64,000 bases of DNA, from contig JADJMD010000009.1 of the NCBI GenBank assembly GCA_016709765.1, forward strand, positions 124,001 to 188,000. Direction: 5' to 3'. Made by a program: the position numbers and the translations under genes. This document shows positions 36,541-45,899 of the stretch, piece by piece. The stretch comes from Ignavibacteriales bacterium. Lineage in GTDB: Bacteria > Bacteroidota > Ignavibacteria > Ignavibacteriales > Ignavibacteriaceae. Each line of letters opens with the position of its first letter. Within the stretch, counting starts at the first letter, position 1. Below the pieces are notes generated by a model that saw only the letters and a program-made list of their open reading frames with translations, had not been told where the DNA came from and did not search any database.

Positions 36541-38364
36541 ATGGTTTTACTGCATAGATTAAAAAGAACTCCTGTAGTTTTAATTCTGGTTACAATTTTA
36601 TTGTTTACTCAGAGTTACTTTGCACAGAATCAAGATGTTGCAAAGATTTCAGTAAAAGATAATTCAATTAAAATAAAACAGGGTGAACAGGTTTCAGTTG
36701 AAATCTTATTAACAATTAATTCAGGCTGGCATATAAACTCCAACAAACCTAATGATGAATTTTTAATCCCTAGCGTAATAACTACAAAAAGTGATGGTTT
36801 AAAATTAGTAGAAGTTAAATATCCAAAAGCACACGAATTAAAATTATCTTTTTCTGATGAACCGGTTTCAGTTTATGAAGCAACAACTACTGCAATTCTA
36901 ACTTTGAAGCCAAACAAAGATGCAACGATTGGAAAACACAAATTAGTTATTACACTTGAATATCAGGCTTGTAATGACATTTCCTGTATGCCGCTAAATG
37001 AAACATCAGTTGAAATTGAGATTGAAATTTTAGAAAACAATAAATTAACTGATAATGACACTTCTAAATCTCAGTCGAACATAATTGAAACTAATGATTC
37101 AGTTAGCAGTTTTGATCAGCTAGTTAATAACACAAAAAATGAAATATCAACAAATGATAAAAGCGATAGTGGATCCATTGCATCCACATTAGAAAACAGT
37201 GGAATATTTTTAAGTTTGATTTTTGTTTTTCTAGCAGGATTGGCATTAAATCTTACACCTTGTGTTTATCCACTAATCCCAATAACAATAGGATATTTTG
37301 GCGGACAGTCAGAAGGGAAGACAAGTAGATTAGTAATGCTTGGATTACTTTATATGCTTGGAATGGCGCTAACTTATTCAGTAGTTGGAGTTGTAACTTC
37401 CTTAAGTGGAGCTGTATTTGGAACGTTGCTTCAAAATCCCATTGTGATCACAGGTATCGCAATACTATTTGTTGTATTAGCTTTAAGTCAATTCGGTGTT
37501 TATGAATTTAAACTCCCAGATTCCTGGGTAATGAAAGCTGGCGGCGCAAAAGGTGGCGCGTTTGGTGCTTTTTTTATGGGATTAACAATGGGTATTGTTG
37601 CGGCACCTTGTATTGGTCCTTTTGTGCTTGGATTAGTTACATACGTTGCAGCAAAAGGTGATCCGCTTTATGGATTTTTAATGTTCTTTGTTCTAGCTCT
37701 TGGATTAGGATTTCCATATTTACTGCTAGCAATATTTTCTGGTAAGATTAAAAGTCTACCACGCGCCGGTTTATGGATGGAAGGTGTAAAACATATTTTT
37801 GGTTTTCTCTTAATTGGAATGGCGATTTATTTTATAGATCCTATTTTACCAAAAGGAATTCAAGGTTACTTGCTTCCGATATTCGGAATTATTGCTGCAA
37901 TCATTTTGCTATTTTTTGATAAAACCGCAAATGATGCAAAGGGATTTAGAATGTTTAAAACGACTTTCTCTGTAATAGTTTTATCTGTTTCAACTTACGC
38001 ATTAATTCCAAGTGAAAATTTGGAACCGGAATGGAAAAAATTCAACATAAAAAATTATGAAGCGTCTTTAACTAACAATGAAAGGATGGTTATAGATTTT
38101 TATGCTGATTGGTGTATTCCGTGTAAAGAATTAGACGCTTTGACTTTTTCGGATAAAAGAGTTTTAAAAGAATTTGAACGCTTTACTGTATATAAATCTG
38201 ATCAAACTAAAAATGATGATACAAACGAACAGTTACGAAAAAGATTTAATATAATTGGTATGCCCACTGTAATAATAATTGATTCTAAAGGAAATGAAAT
38301 AAAAAGACTTACCGGTTTTGTAAATGCAGATGAATTTTTAACCTATGTAGAAAAAGTGAAATAA
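36541..38364 (+). CDS. dsbD: Thiol:disulfide interchange protein DsbD
   Basis: Carries reducing power from cytoplasmic thioredoxin across the inner membrane to periplasmic disulphide enzymes. A signal segment (about 1-29) precedes an N-terminal DsbD-alpha-like domain (to about 165) with Cys residues in YQACNDISCM. About eight membrane helices (220-480) include the transport cysteines in LTPCVYPLIP and APCIGPF. The C-terminal thioredoxin-like domain has FYADWCIPCKEL with Cys525 and Cys528. It is followed by a strong terminator and appears to be monocistronic. It may support the cysteine-containing envelope proteins of this organism. Confidence 0.94.
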   Translation: MVLLHRLKRTPVVLILVTILLFTQSYFAQNQDVAKISVKDNSIKIKQGEQVSVEILLTINSGWHINSNKPNDEFLIPSVITTKSDGLKLVEVKYPKAHELKLSFSDEPVSVYEATTTAILTLKPNKDATIGKHKLVITLEYQACNDISCMPLNETSVEIEIEILENNKLTDNDTSKSQSNIIETNDSVSSFDQLVNNTKNEISTNDKSDSGSIASTLENSGIFLSLIFVFLAGLALNLTPCVYPLIPITIGYFGGQSEGKTSRLVMLGLLYMLGMALTYSVVGVVTSLSGAVFGTLLQNPIVITGIAILFVVLALSQFGVYEFKLPDSWVMKAGGAKGGAFGAFFMGLTMGIVAAPCIGPFVLGLVTYVAAKGDPLYGFLMFFVLALGLGFPYLLLAIFSGKIKSLPRAGLWMEGVKHIFGFLLIGMAIYFIDPILPKGIQGYLLPIFGIIAAIILLFFDKTANDAKGFRMFKTTFSVIVLSVSTYALIPSENLEPEWKKFNIKNYEASLTNNERMVIDFYADWCIPCKELDALTFSDKRVLKEFERFTVYKSDQTKNDDTNEQLRKRFNIIGMPTVIIIDSKGNEIKRLTGFVNADEFLTYVEKVK

Positions 38365-38390
38365 TGATAGGAATTTATTGTCTCACTAAT

Positions 38391-38419
38391 AAAGGGAGCT
38401 TTTGCTCCCTTTATTTTTA
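38391..38419 (+). terminator. Rho-independent terminator after dsbD
   Basis: AAAGGGAGC (38391-38399) pairs with GCTCCCTTT (38404-38412), four-base loop, followed by ATTTTTA. Confidence 0.85.
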
Positions 38420-38542
38420 CTTTTTAAGAACTAATGTTGTCTAAAAGTCGTAATTAAAAAGAACTGTTAGGTATCGATTAATTAATAATGTTATTACTAT
38501 GGATTAGATTTGTCTTTATTTGTTCAATTAATTTATCATTAA

Positions 38543-40978
38543 ATGAATAAAAAAATATTTATAAAAATATTAATTACGTTTGTAATAGTAACAATACTTT
38601 TTGTATTCCAAACAATTCCCTATAATATTGATACTTTCTTGTTTTCTAATTTTAATAGAATTTCCGGTGAAAAGCAGCCTGATACATCTATTGTAATTAT
38701 TCACATAAATTCCCAGGATATTGAACAGTTAGGCCCCTGGCCACTTAAAAGAAGTTACTATGCCTTATTAATCAACAATCTATCCAAATACGGAGTTAAA
38801 AAAATTGGACTTGAAGTTTTCTTGAGTTCAAAGTTTGTTTCACAGGCTGTCTATGACAATGTTCTTCAACGAGAGATTAGCAAAGCAAATAATGTTGTTA
38901 TTAGCTCAATTGCGGGAAATTTGAAAAGAGAGAATGATGTATATACTACTGATTCTTTAAGTTTCCCGAGTCCTAAACTAATAAATGAACAAATTCCAAC
39001 AGGGCATCTCAACTACTTTCAAGATGGTGGAATTGAAATCCCTTTGCAAATATTAAATCAGAATAAAATTGAGAAAGCTTTTTGTCTAAGTCTTCTAAGT
39101 GAACAAACAGAATATCCAAATAAAATAAAAGTTAATTTTATATCCTCCTGGAATAAATTTACGAATTATTCTCTGGTAGAATTTATACAAATGCTGCAAT
39201 CGAATAGTGAAATGCTACTTCGACTTAGAGATAAGATTATACTAATCGGAATAAGTGATCCACAATTAGCTGCTTCATTTACTACAACATTTGATGAACA
39301 ATTACCCGGAGTTGCACTGCACGCTTTTGCTTTGGATAATCTTTTAAATAAAAGATATATAATTGATTCTTATTATAACTGGTCAAAGTATTTATTAATC
39401 TTAATCGCATTTTTATTTGTAATATTTCAACTGAACAGCAAAAAGTTTTTAAGTCATAATGTTATTTTAATTTTTTTCTCTTTGTTAATAACATTTATGT
39501 TTTACAGATTATTCTTTATAGAAATTGCTTATTCATTTTTATTGATACCCTTAGTATTTGTCTTAGCTTCTGACATCTATTTCTATATCATTGAAAAGAA
39601 AAATCAATTAGCAGGATTTTATGATGAATCTGAGTTATTAAAAAATCTTCTTACTGAAAAAGAAAGAAAACTTTCAACTTTAGAAAGAGAATTAAATTAT
39701 GCATCTGAACAAAAAACAGGAAAGTTGTTAGAGAAAATTGAAGGATTGAAAGGAGATATTGATAAGCTAAAAGAAAATGAAAACGATCAGAAGGAAGCAG
39801 AGTTAAGTGAAATAAATAATTCGGAAAACTTTTTAGGTCTGATTTATAGATCAACAAAGATGAAAAATGTTGTCGATTTAGTTAAGAAATCGGCACCAAC
39901 AGATGCGACAATACTTATAACAGGTGAAAGTGGAACGGGAAAAGAATTAGTGGCAAAAGCCCTTCATACATTAAGCAATCGAAAAGATAAAAAGTTCATC
40001 GCAATAAATTGTGCAGCACTCACTGAATCTCTATTGGAAAGTGAATTGTTCGGTCATGTGAGGGGAGCTTTTACAGGAGCCATTTCAGATAAAGAGGGAA
40101 AATTTGAATCAGCGAATAAAGGCACAATATTTTTGGATGAGATTGGTGAAACATCAGAAAATTTTCAGGTTAAGCTTTTGAGAGTTCTTCAATCAGGTGA
40201 ATATGATAAAGTGGGGTCTGTTGATGTTGCTATAACAGATGTGCGTGTTATTTCTGCTACAAATAAAGACCTTAAACAATTGATTAAAGAAAAGAAGTTT
40301 AGGGAGGATCTATATTATCGGCTAAACGTTATTAATATCAATTTACCAGCATTACGAGAAAGAAAAGAAGATATAGAAACAATAGCAGCATATTTCTGTG
40401 AAAGTAGCGATAAAAAATATAAACTTTCTTTGGCTGTATTAAAATCTTTTAATGAATATGATTGGCCGGGAAATGTAAGAGAATTGGAATCAGCCATTAG
40501 CAGAGCAAAAGTTTTTTGCGATGCAAGCAACAGAAATCTAATTCAACTAAATGATTTACCTGTTGAGATGGTGAAAAGTGCTAGATTAAATTTTGAAGAT
40601 CTTGTTATTGAATCATTAAGAAATAAATATTTTTCACACTCTTCTATAAACGAAACTGCAAAAGAGTTAGGAAATGTTAGCAGAACTCTTGTTGCTGAAA
40701 ATTTTAGAGGACTTTCTCTAAAAATTTTATGTGAAAATAATTTTAATGAACAGAAAGCTATTTTATCAATCGCCGCAAGCAATAATGAAGAAGTATTAGT
40801 TCGTGTAAAATCTAAATTGGATACCTGGTTAGTAAATATTAGAAAAGATGTTGAAGTGAATCGAAATTTCTCGTTTGATGAATTAAAATTAAAATTAAAC
40901 TCTAAGTATAAAAACCTTCCGCAAAAATATCATAAATATCTTGATGAAGTAATTAAACATTTCCTAAATCAGATTTAA
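38543..40978 (+). CDS. CHASE2 sensor fused to a sigma54 (NtrC-type) activator domain
   Basis: An N-terminal helix (about 5-25) and a CHASE2 extracellular sensor (about 40-265; TSIVIIHINSQDIEQLG, WPLKRSYYALLI, GLEVF) are followed by three membrane helices (about 275-350) and a coiled coil (about 370-425). Next is a full sigma54 activator AAA+ domain: Walker A GESGTGKE (about 461-468), loop GAFTGA (508-513) that touches sigma54, Walker B GTIFLDEIGE, and the arginine-finger region. The C-terminal 120 residues contain a possible HTH (INETAKELGNVSRTLVAENF) but depart from the usual Fis-type end. CHASE2 normally feeds a cyclase or kinase; direct fusion to an activator with no receiver or kinase makes this a one-component membrane transcription factor. 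It converges on the FecR-like gene two bases beyond its stop. Confidence 0.92.
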   Translation: MNKKIFIKILITFVIVTILFVFQTIPYNIDTFLFSNFNRISGEKQPDTSIVIIHINSQDIEQLGPWPLKRSYYALLINNLSKYGVKKIGLEVFLSSKFVSQAVYDNVLQREISKANNVVISSIAGNLKRENDVYTTDSLSFPSPKLINEQIPTGHLNYFQDGGIEIPLQILNQNKIEKAFCLSLLSEQTEYPNKIKVNFISSWNKFTNYSLVEFIQMLQSNSEMLLRLRDKIILIGISDPQLAASFTTTFDEQLPGVALHAFALDNLLNKRYIIDSYYNWSKYLLILIAFLFVIFQLNSKKFLSHNVILIFFSLLITFMFYRLFFIEIAYSFLLIPLVFVLASDIYFYIIEKKNQLAGFYDESELLKNLLTEKERKLSTLERELNYASEQKTGKLLEKIEGLKGDIDKLKENENDQKEAELSEINNSENFLGLIYRSTKMKNVVDLVKKSAPTDATILITGESGTGKELVAKALHTLSNRKDKKFIAINCAALTESLLESELFGHVRGAFTGAISDKEGKFESANKGTIFLDEIGETSENFQVKLLRVLQSGEYDKVGSVDVAITDVRVISATNKDLKQLIKEKKFREDLYYRLNVININLPALRERKEDIETIAAYFCESSDKKYKLSLAVLKSFNEYDWPGNVRELESAISRAKVFCDASNRNLIQLNDLPVEMVKSARLNFEDLVIESLRNKYFSHSSINETAKELGNVSRTLVAENFRGLSLKILCENNFNEQKAILSIAASNNEEVLVRVKSKLDTWLVNIRKDVEVNRNFSFDELKLKLNSKYKNLPQKYHKYLDEVIKHFLNQI

Positions 40979-40980
40979 TA

Positions 40981-41664
40981 TTATTTATTAATTAATTTTT
41001 TATTTATTTGATCAATCTTATCAATAACTCTATTCTTTTGCTCAGCATTTAACTGAAGTGATTTTATTTCAACATACTCATCCAAAGATTCTTCATATAA
41101 ACCATGTTCAAACAAAAGATCAGCAAAATAAATTCTGGTGTCTGCGTCTTTTTTTGTATCCGGATATTTTCTATAAACTTCTTTTGCAGTGATAATAGCA
41201 GATTCCTTCATTCCATTTTCTGCAAGTTGCCTTGCTCCATTTATTCTTTTTATTCCAAAATCGTTGGACTTTAGTACCGTGAGAGTTTCGTTAGATAGTT
41301 TACTACCATAAACTGCGGTGTTATCTGATTTATTGTTTTCTTTTTTTCTAGGTGTGTCCATAACACTTTCCATTGCCAAAGCCAGTACCAATTCATCCAA
41401 ACTCATTTTTCTGATATTAGAAACAGTAATAGCTGAAGATTCTTTCAGAGTAAATGATATTCCCTCACTTCTAACAGTAAATGATGAATTTTTATCTGTG
41501 CTGATTATTGTATTTTCATTCAATTGCATTTTTGCTTTAACTGGTTGCCATGTTTCGCTACCACTGGTCAGCATTTTTACAGTCCCCATAATTTTTTCAA
41601 TCTGAAAAGATTGAGAGTAACTTATTGTTACACTAATCAAATAAATCAAAATAAACTTTTTCAT
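40981..41664 (-). CDS. Secreted FecR-domain/TPR-like protein
   Basis: A signal peptide (about 1-19) is followed by a FecR-like beta domain (about 25-110; KMQLNENTIISTDKNSSFTVRSEG), which usually reads or relays periplasmic signals. Two TPR-like helical repeats end the protein (about 145-225; AIITAKEVYRKYPDTKKDAD and YEESLDEYVEI). It is 17 bases downstream of the transglutaminase fusion gene in the same direction, so it is likely the third gene of that operon. Elsewhere FecR-like genes are often next to CHASE2 genes, as here, though in this case the two face each other. Confidence 0.7.
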   Translation of the reverse strand: MKKFILIYLISVTISYSQSFQIEKIMGTVKMLTSGSETWQPVKAKMQLNENTIISTDKNSSFTVRSEGISFTLKESSAITVSNIRKMSLDELVLALAMESVMDTPRKKENNKSDNTAVYGSKLSNETLTVLKSNDFGIKRINGARQLAENGMKESAIITAKEVYRKYPDTKKDADTRIYFADLLFEHGLYEESLDEYVEIKSLQLNAEQKNRVIDKIDQINKKLINK

Positions 41665-41681
41665 AGAATTACTTTCAAGAA

Positions 41682-43667
41682 TTAATTCACATCAATTATT
41701 TCAACTTTACCATTAACTAACCCGAATTGATTAATTGCTTCAGTTTGAAATTTCTCTGACGCAATGTTCCAGGCATTTTCAAAATTGGAAAGGGAAGTTG
41801 TCTCGACCGGAACCCAAACTTCATCATTTCCGGATTCATTTTTTCTTATAAAATATTTTGTATCATTTTCTGAAATAAGTAAAGCTTGTTGAGGTGTAAG
41901 CTTTGTATTAAACATTAAATTTACGTGTCTGCTAGCGTCAGTAGTTTTATAATCAACCAGAGCTGTTTCGATTCCAATACTTTCTAATAAGGAGCTATAG
42001 CATACACTTAGATCGTCACAATCACCGCCTTTTAATTCCAATGTTTGCTTTGGATATTGCACATATTCAGCAGAAGCTCTAGGATCTGATGTATATGTTA
42101 AATTTTCAATAAACGAATTAAAAATTATTTTAGCCTTATAAAAATCAGATGTAACATTAAGCAGTGTATCAATTTCTGCTTTATGTTTTGCTAGAATAGC
42201 TTTAGCATATTTTACGGAAAAATCCATATCTCGATTAATGAAATATCTTAAGTTATGTACATTACCATCCCAGGCATTTACGCCATTAACAAGTACAGGC
42301 TTTTGATATTCATCATCAAAATCATCATTAGCAGAAGTTAAATAAAAATCAGCATAAATTATTTCTGGATTCACATTGGAATAGTTTTCCGGAAATGATA
42401 AATAATAATTTATTTCACTTGTATCATTTGGCATTATTGACACTATAGGCGATTGAAACTTTTCCGAACTTACGCCCGCCATACTCATTAAAGGTTTAAC
42501 CTCTATTTGTTCACTGGTTAAGTTTAGAACCTTAGCAGTTGCTACTGGAGTGTCTAAATATTTATAACTAAGTGATGGATAAATATTATGATTAATATTA
42601 ATGTCCAAAATTATTACTCTCTGCTCAACAAGGGTGTTTAACTTAAAATTTGTTGTCAATAATATTTTATCATAACTGTATTTGTTATTAATAATGTTTG
42701 AGATTCCATTTTCTTTAAAATCAGAATAACTGCCGGTTGTCTTTCTATCACTAAAATACTTTATGTACGAAAGAGAAATATCAAAATATTTTGAAGTGAA
42801 AATTGCTGAGGGACTAATTCCTGCTATAAATGGCTTTTGATCAACATCGTGATAGCCTGAAATTGCAAACCCAATTTTATTTTTGTTGATTGGAAACAAA
42901 GAAGAAGTTCCAATGACAAAAGAATTATCACTTTCATAAATTAGATTTAAATTCAAATCATTTACAGGAGTATAATAAATTCCTGTTATAATAGATTTAT
43001 CAGTCTTAATTTCAAATTGGTTATTATTTTGATTTTGCAACTTATTTTTAAGTAACAATAAATTTCTGGAACCAATATTTACAATCAAATTATTAATTGG
43101 ATTCCAAACTAAACCGAAATCAATTTTCCAAAAATCAGAGTTATCGAGTTCAGTTTCTTTTACTAAGTAAAGCGTATCAGAAAATATTGCGGTAATAATT
43201 TCTTCAGTAAAATCTTGTTTGAAGTATCTTGCATTAAATCCTAGACTGAGGGTGTTATTAATTTTATATGAATAACCCAGACCAAATAGTTCTTTGTATA
43301 AATATTTTGATTCAAGATTAATTTGTCCGTTTGAACTATCATTTGTAGTTGAAGAGGATCTGAAAATAAATTCCTTTTGAAATCCGGGAGTATATCTCAA
43401 TGATATAAAATTAGAACCAAATGTTTTTGCCGCTGTTACCTGATATAAATTACTGGAAACTGTAGTACCAAACTCACTACCGAATGTAAATGAAAAACCC
43501 CAATCTTTAATTACAGAATAATTTGATGGATTATACTCAAAGGAATTCAATGTGGTAAATGATTCAGTTGAAATTCCAACCATCCCATTTAATCCAAATG
43601 AGGATTGTGCGTTTAATGAAGCAAATGATATCATAACAATGCCTGTTATAAAAAAAATAAATCTCAA
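41682..43667 (-). CDS. Beta-barrel-like secreted protein with C-terminal transglutaminase-like domain
   Basis: After a signal peptide (about 1-20) residues 25-370 look like an outer-membrane barrel of alternating strands (GMVGISTESF, FGFSFTFGSEF-like, AAKTFGSNFISLRY). A linker domain follows (about 370-500). The C-terminal 160 residues carry a transglutaminase-like cysteine-protease core: GGDCDDLSVCYSSLLES with Cys550, and DASRHVNLMF with His581; a third catalytic acid is not certain. Such domains act as proteases, amidases or crosslinkers. The gene overlaps the upstream lipoprotein gene by four bases and is 17 bases before the FecR-like gene, indicating one operon. I do not know a named protein with this combination. 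Confidence 0.75.
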   Translation of the reverse strand: MRFIFFITGIVMISFASLNAQSSFGLNGMVGISTESFTTLNSFEYNPSNYSVIKDWGFSFTFGSEFGTTVSSNLYQVTAAKTFGSNFISLRYTPGFQKEFIFRSSSTTNDSSNGQINLESKYLYKELFGLGYSYKINNTLSLGFNARYFKQDFTEEIITAIFSDTLYLVKETELDNSDFWKIDFGLVWNPINNLIVNIGSRNLLLLKNKLQNQNNNQFEIKTDKSIITGIYYTPVNDLNLNLIYESDNSFVIGTSSLFPINKNKIGFAISGYHDVDQKPFIAGISPSAIFTSKYFDISLSYIKYFSDRKTTGSYSDFKENGISNIINNKYSYDKILLTTNFKLNTLVEQRVIILDININHNIYPSLSYKYLDTPVATAKVLNLTSEQIEVKPLMSMAGVSSEKFQSPIVSIMPNDTSEINYYLSFPENYSNVNPEIIYADFYLTSANDDFDDEYQKPVLVNGVNAWDGNVHNLRYFINRDMDFSVKYAKAILAKHKAEIDTLLNVTSDFYKAKIIFNSFIENLTYTSDPRASAEYVQYPKQTLELKGGDCDDLSVCYSSLLESIGIETALVDYKTTDASRHVNLMFNTKLTPQQALLISENDTKYFIRKNESGNDEVWVPVETTSLSNFENAWNIASEKFQTEAINQFGLVNGKVEIIDVN

Positions 43668-44575
43668 GGAAGATCCACTATTATTGTGTGAATACTTTGA
43701 GATACAACGTACAGATCAGTGTTTTGTAATCTACTAAGCATATCATATTTTCTAACCAAGCTGAATGAAAGCTTATTAAATCTATCTTTTGGTATATTTT
43801 TTAAAATTGAATTTGGAATTATCAGACTGCCATCATCCTGTGTTTTAATTCTAAAAAATGGCACAACTTGCTGGTTTGAATTTCTAACCCCTCCAAGAAT
43901 TATAAAAAATTTATTTGCATTTTCACCATCCCATGTAAGCTTAGCACTAATTTTATTCTGATTCTGTAAATTTAATAACTTAATATTCCCCGTAATTTCT
44001 TTTGGAGTTACTATATTAAAACCCGATGATTGACCTATAAACGGATTAAAATAAAATGCAACTGTTGAGTTATATGGAAAAGTAAATGGATCATTAAAAG
44101 CTCTTCCATTTATACTAAACAACTCATACTTTTTTCCTAAAACAGTATCAATTAAAACACCACCCTCTAAATATCGGACTCGATAATTGGTTAGTCGTGC
44201 CGGTGTATCATTAAATTTTACAATTCCCGGAGTTAAAGTATTATACCCAAGAACTATACCTCTAGGAGATAAGAATGGTTTTGTTTTATCAAGCAGCATA
44301 GTTAGGGCTGAGGAAATGTTATCTGTTTGACCATTACGTGTAAGTTTAATACCGTTTATAGAAATGATACTTGCATAATTTCTGATATCTTCAGTAACGC
44401 CACTTGTATCAAATCCATTTGAATAAAATTCATTATCAAAATCTTTGGCAATTATCTCTACATCAAGATTTTCTGATACATTTGGATCATTAATCAATTC
44501 TGTTGGACCAGGTTTATCACATCCAGAATAAATAAATGAAATTACAATTAGAATGTATAAAAAATATTTTTTCAT
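43664..44575 (-). CDS. Lipoprotein, hypothetical, first gene of the three-gene envelope operon
   Basis: The signal ends in the lipobox SFIYSGC with Cys19. The mature 285 residues appear beta-rich (GIVKFNDTPARLTNYRV, AKLTWDGENANKF) and contain an FN3-like region near the end, but no known family is recognised. The ATGA overlap with the barrel/transglutaminase gene shows translational coupling. It begins just after the terminator region of the neighbouring lipoprotein gene (44644-44674). The two products probably act together at the outer membrane; that is inference from gene order. Confidence 0.7.
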   Translation of the reverse strand: MKKYFLYILIVISFIYSGCDKPGPTELINDPNVSENLDVEIIAKDFDNEFYSNGFDTSGVTEDIRNYASIISINGIKLTRNGQTDNISSALTMLLDKTKPFLSPRGIVLGYNTLTPGIVKFNDTPARLTNYRVRYLEGGVLIDTVLGKKYELFSINGRAFNDPFTFPYNSTVAFYFNPFIGQSSGFNIVTPKEITGNIKLLNLQNQNKISAKLTWDGENANKFFIILGGVRNSNQQVVPFFRIKTQDDGSLIIPNSILKNIPKDRFNKLSFSLVRKYDMLSRLQNTDLYVVSQSIHTIIVDLP

Positions 44576-44643
44576 CGTTTTTAACTTACTATTACTTGTT
44601 GTTTTCTTAAATCTAGATTTTTAATTACTAAAAATAAAATAAT

Positions 44644-44674
44644 CAAACCCAATATCGTTAAGAAATTGGGTTTG
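44644..44674 (-). terminator. Hairpin terminator of the lipoprotein gene at 44696
   Basis: CAAACCCAAT (44644-44653) and ATTGGGTTTG (44665-44674) form a perfect 10-pair stem with an 11-base loop, followed on the minus strand by ATTATTTTATTTTT. It is 22 bases after the stop. Confidence 0.8.
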
Positions 44675-44695
44675 AAGAATAATTATTTTATTTAT

Positions 44696-45649
44696 TTAAC
44701 GAACAAAGTAGGGAATACCCCATGATTCCATTTCCACCGGAGTAGAGTCATCATAAACAACTTGCTTTGGCATTCCATTTATTATTGCATGAAAGAATCC
44801 TGGAAATTGACGAGTTGCAAAAGTTTGTTCGTAAACTTTCTCGTACATATTTCCGTTAGGTGTGGAAGAGACTAATTCAAATTTTCTCTTTAATCTGTTC
44901 AATCCAAATCTATCGGCACCAAAAGTTAAAGTCACAAAATCAGAGTCGGCGTATGCGCTGTTTAACTCAACTCTTAAAAGGATATCAGAATTAAGTGGGA
45001 TTACAGGAATATTATGCCATCTCCACCACTGATTCCAATTTCTAATAAGGTAATAGTCATTGGGAGAATTAATTACTAGTGTATCTCCATTAGGTAAAAA
45101 TGCGGTCAACCTTGTGATATCCATATTCGGGCTTTGCGTACCACCTTCTGGTAATGATATCGCCTCAATTTTCCAATTTCTTCTAGGAAATTCTGTGTTT
45201 GCTATTTTTACAAATACAACATTTCTTGTGACAACTGATGTAAATGGTTTAGTTATTAAAGTATCAGGATTTGTTGCATTTGGATCATATGAACCTTTGA
45301 TAAATAAAACGCCTTCAAAAGTTCTCGTCACTAAACCGTAAGCAGTATCGCCGTCAAAAGTAACCGAAACTGTTCTGTTAACCAATCTCATTTTATGGCC
45401 AACTCTAAATGGATAGATCTCTGTATTAATCTTTCCAAGAATTCCCATATCACCATCTTCATTATAATTCGACTCAAAGGAGGTAAGAACAGAATCTTCA
45501 TCAACCAGCTTTTCAAGCGCCTGCTGATTTGTACTTATTTCCTCAGTAGTTTGAACCGTCATATCGTCTTGACAACCGACGAAAAAAGATATTATTACCA
45601 AGAGTACCATTGGAAGAAAGTTTTTCTTCACGAATACAGTGGTTTTCAT
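44696..45649 (-). CDS. Lipoprotein, hypothetical
   Basis: The signal peptide ends in the lipobox ISFFVGC with Cys26, then QDDMTVQTTEE. The mature protein (about 290 aa) is beta-rich with conserved-looking aromatic stretches (YYLIRNWNQWWRWHNIP); no family is recognised. An AGGAG ribosome-binding site lies 8 bases before the ATG. Its upstream region carries a TGGCAC box (45715-45720) and a three-copy TGCATG operator-like cluster (45767-45814). It is transcribed in the same direction as the envelope operon 120 bases downstream but is separated from it by a terminator. Confidence 0.7.
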   Translation of the reverse strand: MKTTVFVKKNFLPMVLLVIISFFVGCQDDMTVQTTEEISTNQQALEKLVDEDSVLTSFESNYNEDGDMGILGKINTEIYPFRVGHKMRLVNRTVSVTFDGDTAYGLVTRTFEGVLFIKGSYDPNATNPDTLITKPFTSVVTRNVVFVKIANTEFPRRNWKIEAISLPEGGTQSPNMDITRLTAFLPNGDTLVINSPNDYYLIRNWNQWWRWHNIPVIPLNSDILLRVELNSAYADSDFVTLTFGADRFGLNRLKRKFELVSSTPNGNMYEKVYEQTFATRQFPGFFHAIINGMPKQVVYDDSTPVEMESWGIPYFVR

Positions 45650-45704
45650 TTTAGATCTCCTATTTGATTGTGATAATTTATTTGCAATTATTTACATTTA
45701 TCAC

Positions 45705-45720
45705 TTAAAGAATTGTGCCA
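45705..45720 (-). promoter_or_regulatory. Possible sigma54-type -24 box upstream of the lipoprotein gene
   Basis: On the minus strand TGGCAC (45720-45715) matches the sigma54 -24 element, but the -12 position reads TTTAA instead of TTGCA. If used, transcription would begin near 45694, leaving a 45-base leader. The missing GC makes this weak. Confidence 0.25.
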
Positions 45721-45766
45721 GTAGAATTTTGGCTAATTTCTTTTATTTTTTAACAGTAATTGAATG

Positions 45767-45814
45767 TTTCATGCAATTATAAATGCATGGAAATACGGTA
45801 GTTTTGCATGGAAT
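45767..45814. promoter_or_regulatory. Operator-like cluster: three TGCATG sites
   Basis: TTTCATGCA (45767-45775, reverse orientation), TGCATGGAAA (45784-45793) and TGCATGGAAT (45805-45814). The last two are spaced 21 bases, two helical turns; the first two form an inverted pair. The cluster lies 118-165 bases before the lipoprotein start, and 47-94 bases behind the TGGCAC box, a normal distance for activator sites. Confidence 0.5.
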
Positions 45815-45899
45815 ATCTTTTTCAGGCAGATATAAAGTATTATTGAATAATAATTGAAAAAAAGTTATCCAAAATAGATTGCAGGAATTACTGAAATTA

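Noticed and set aside
38515..38522. TAGATTTG box before the CHASE2-sigma54 gene
   Set aside because: No upstream TTG at the right distance and only 20 bases before the start codon; too weak to list as a promoter.
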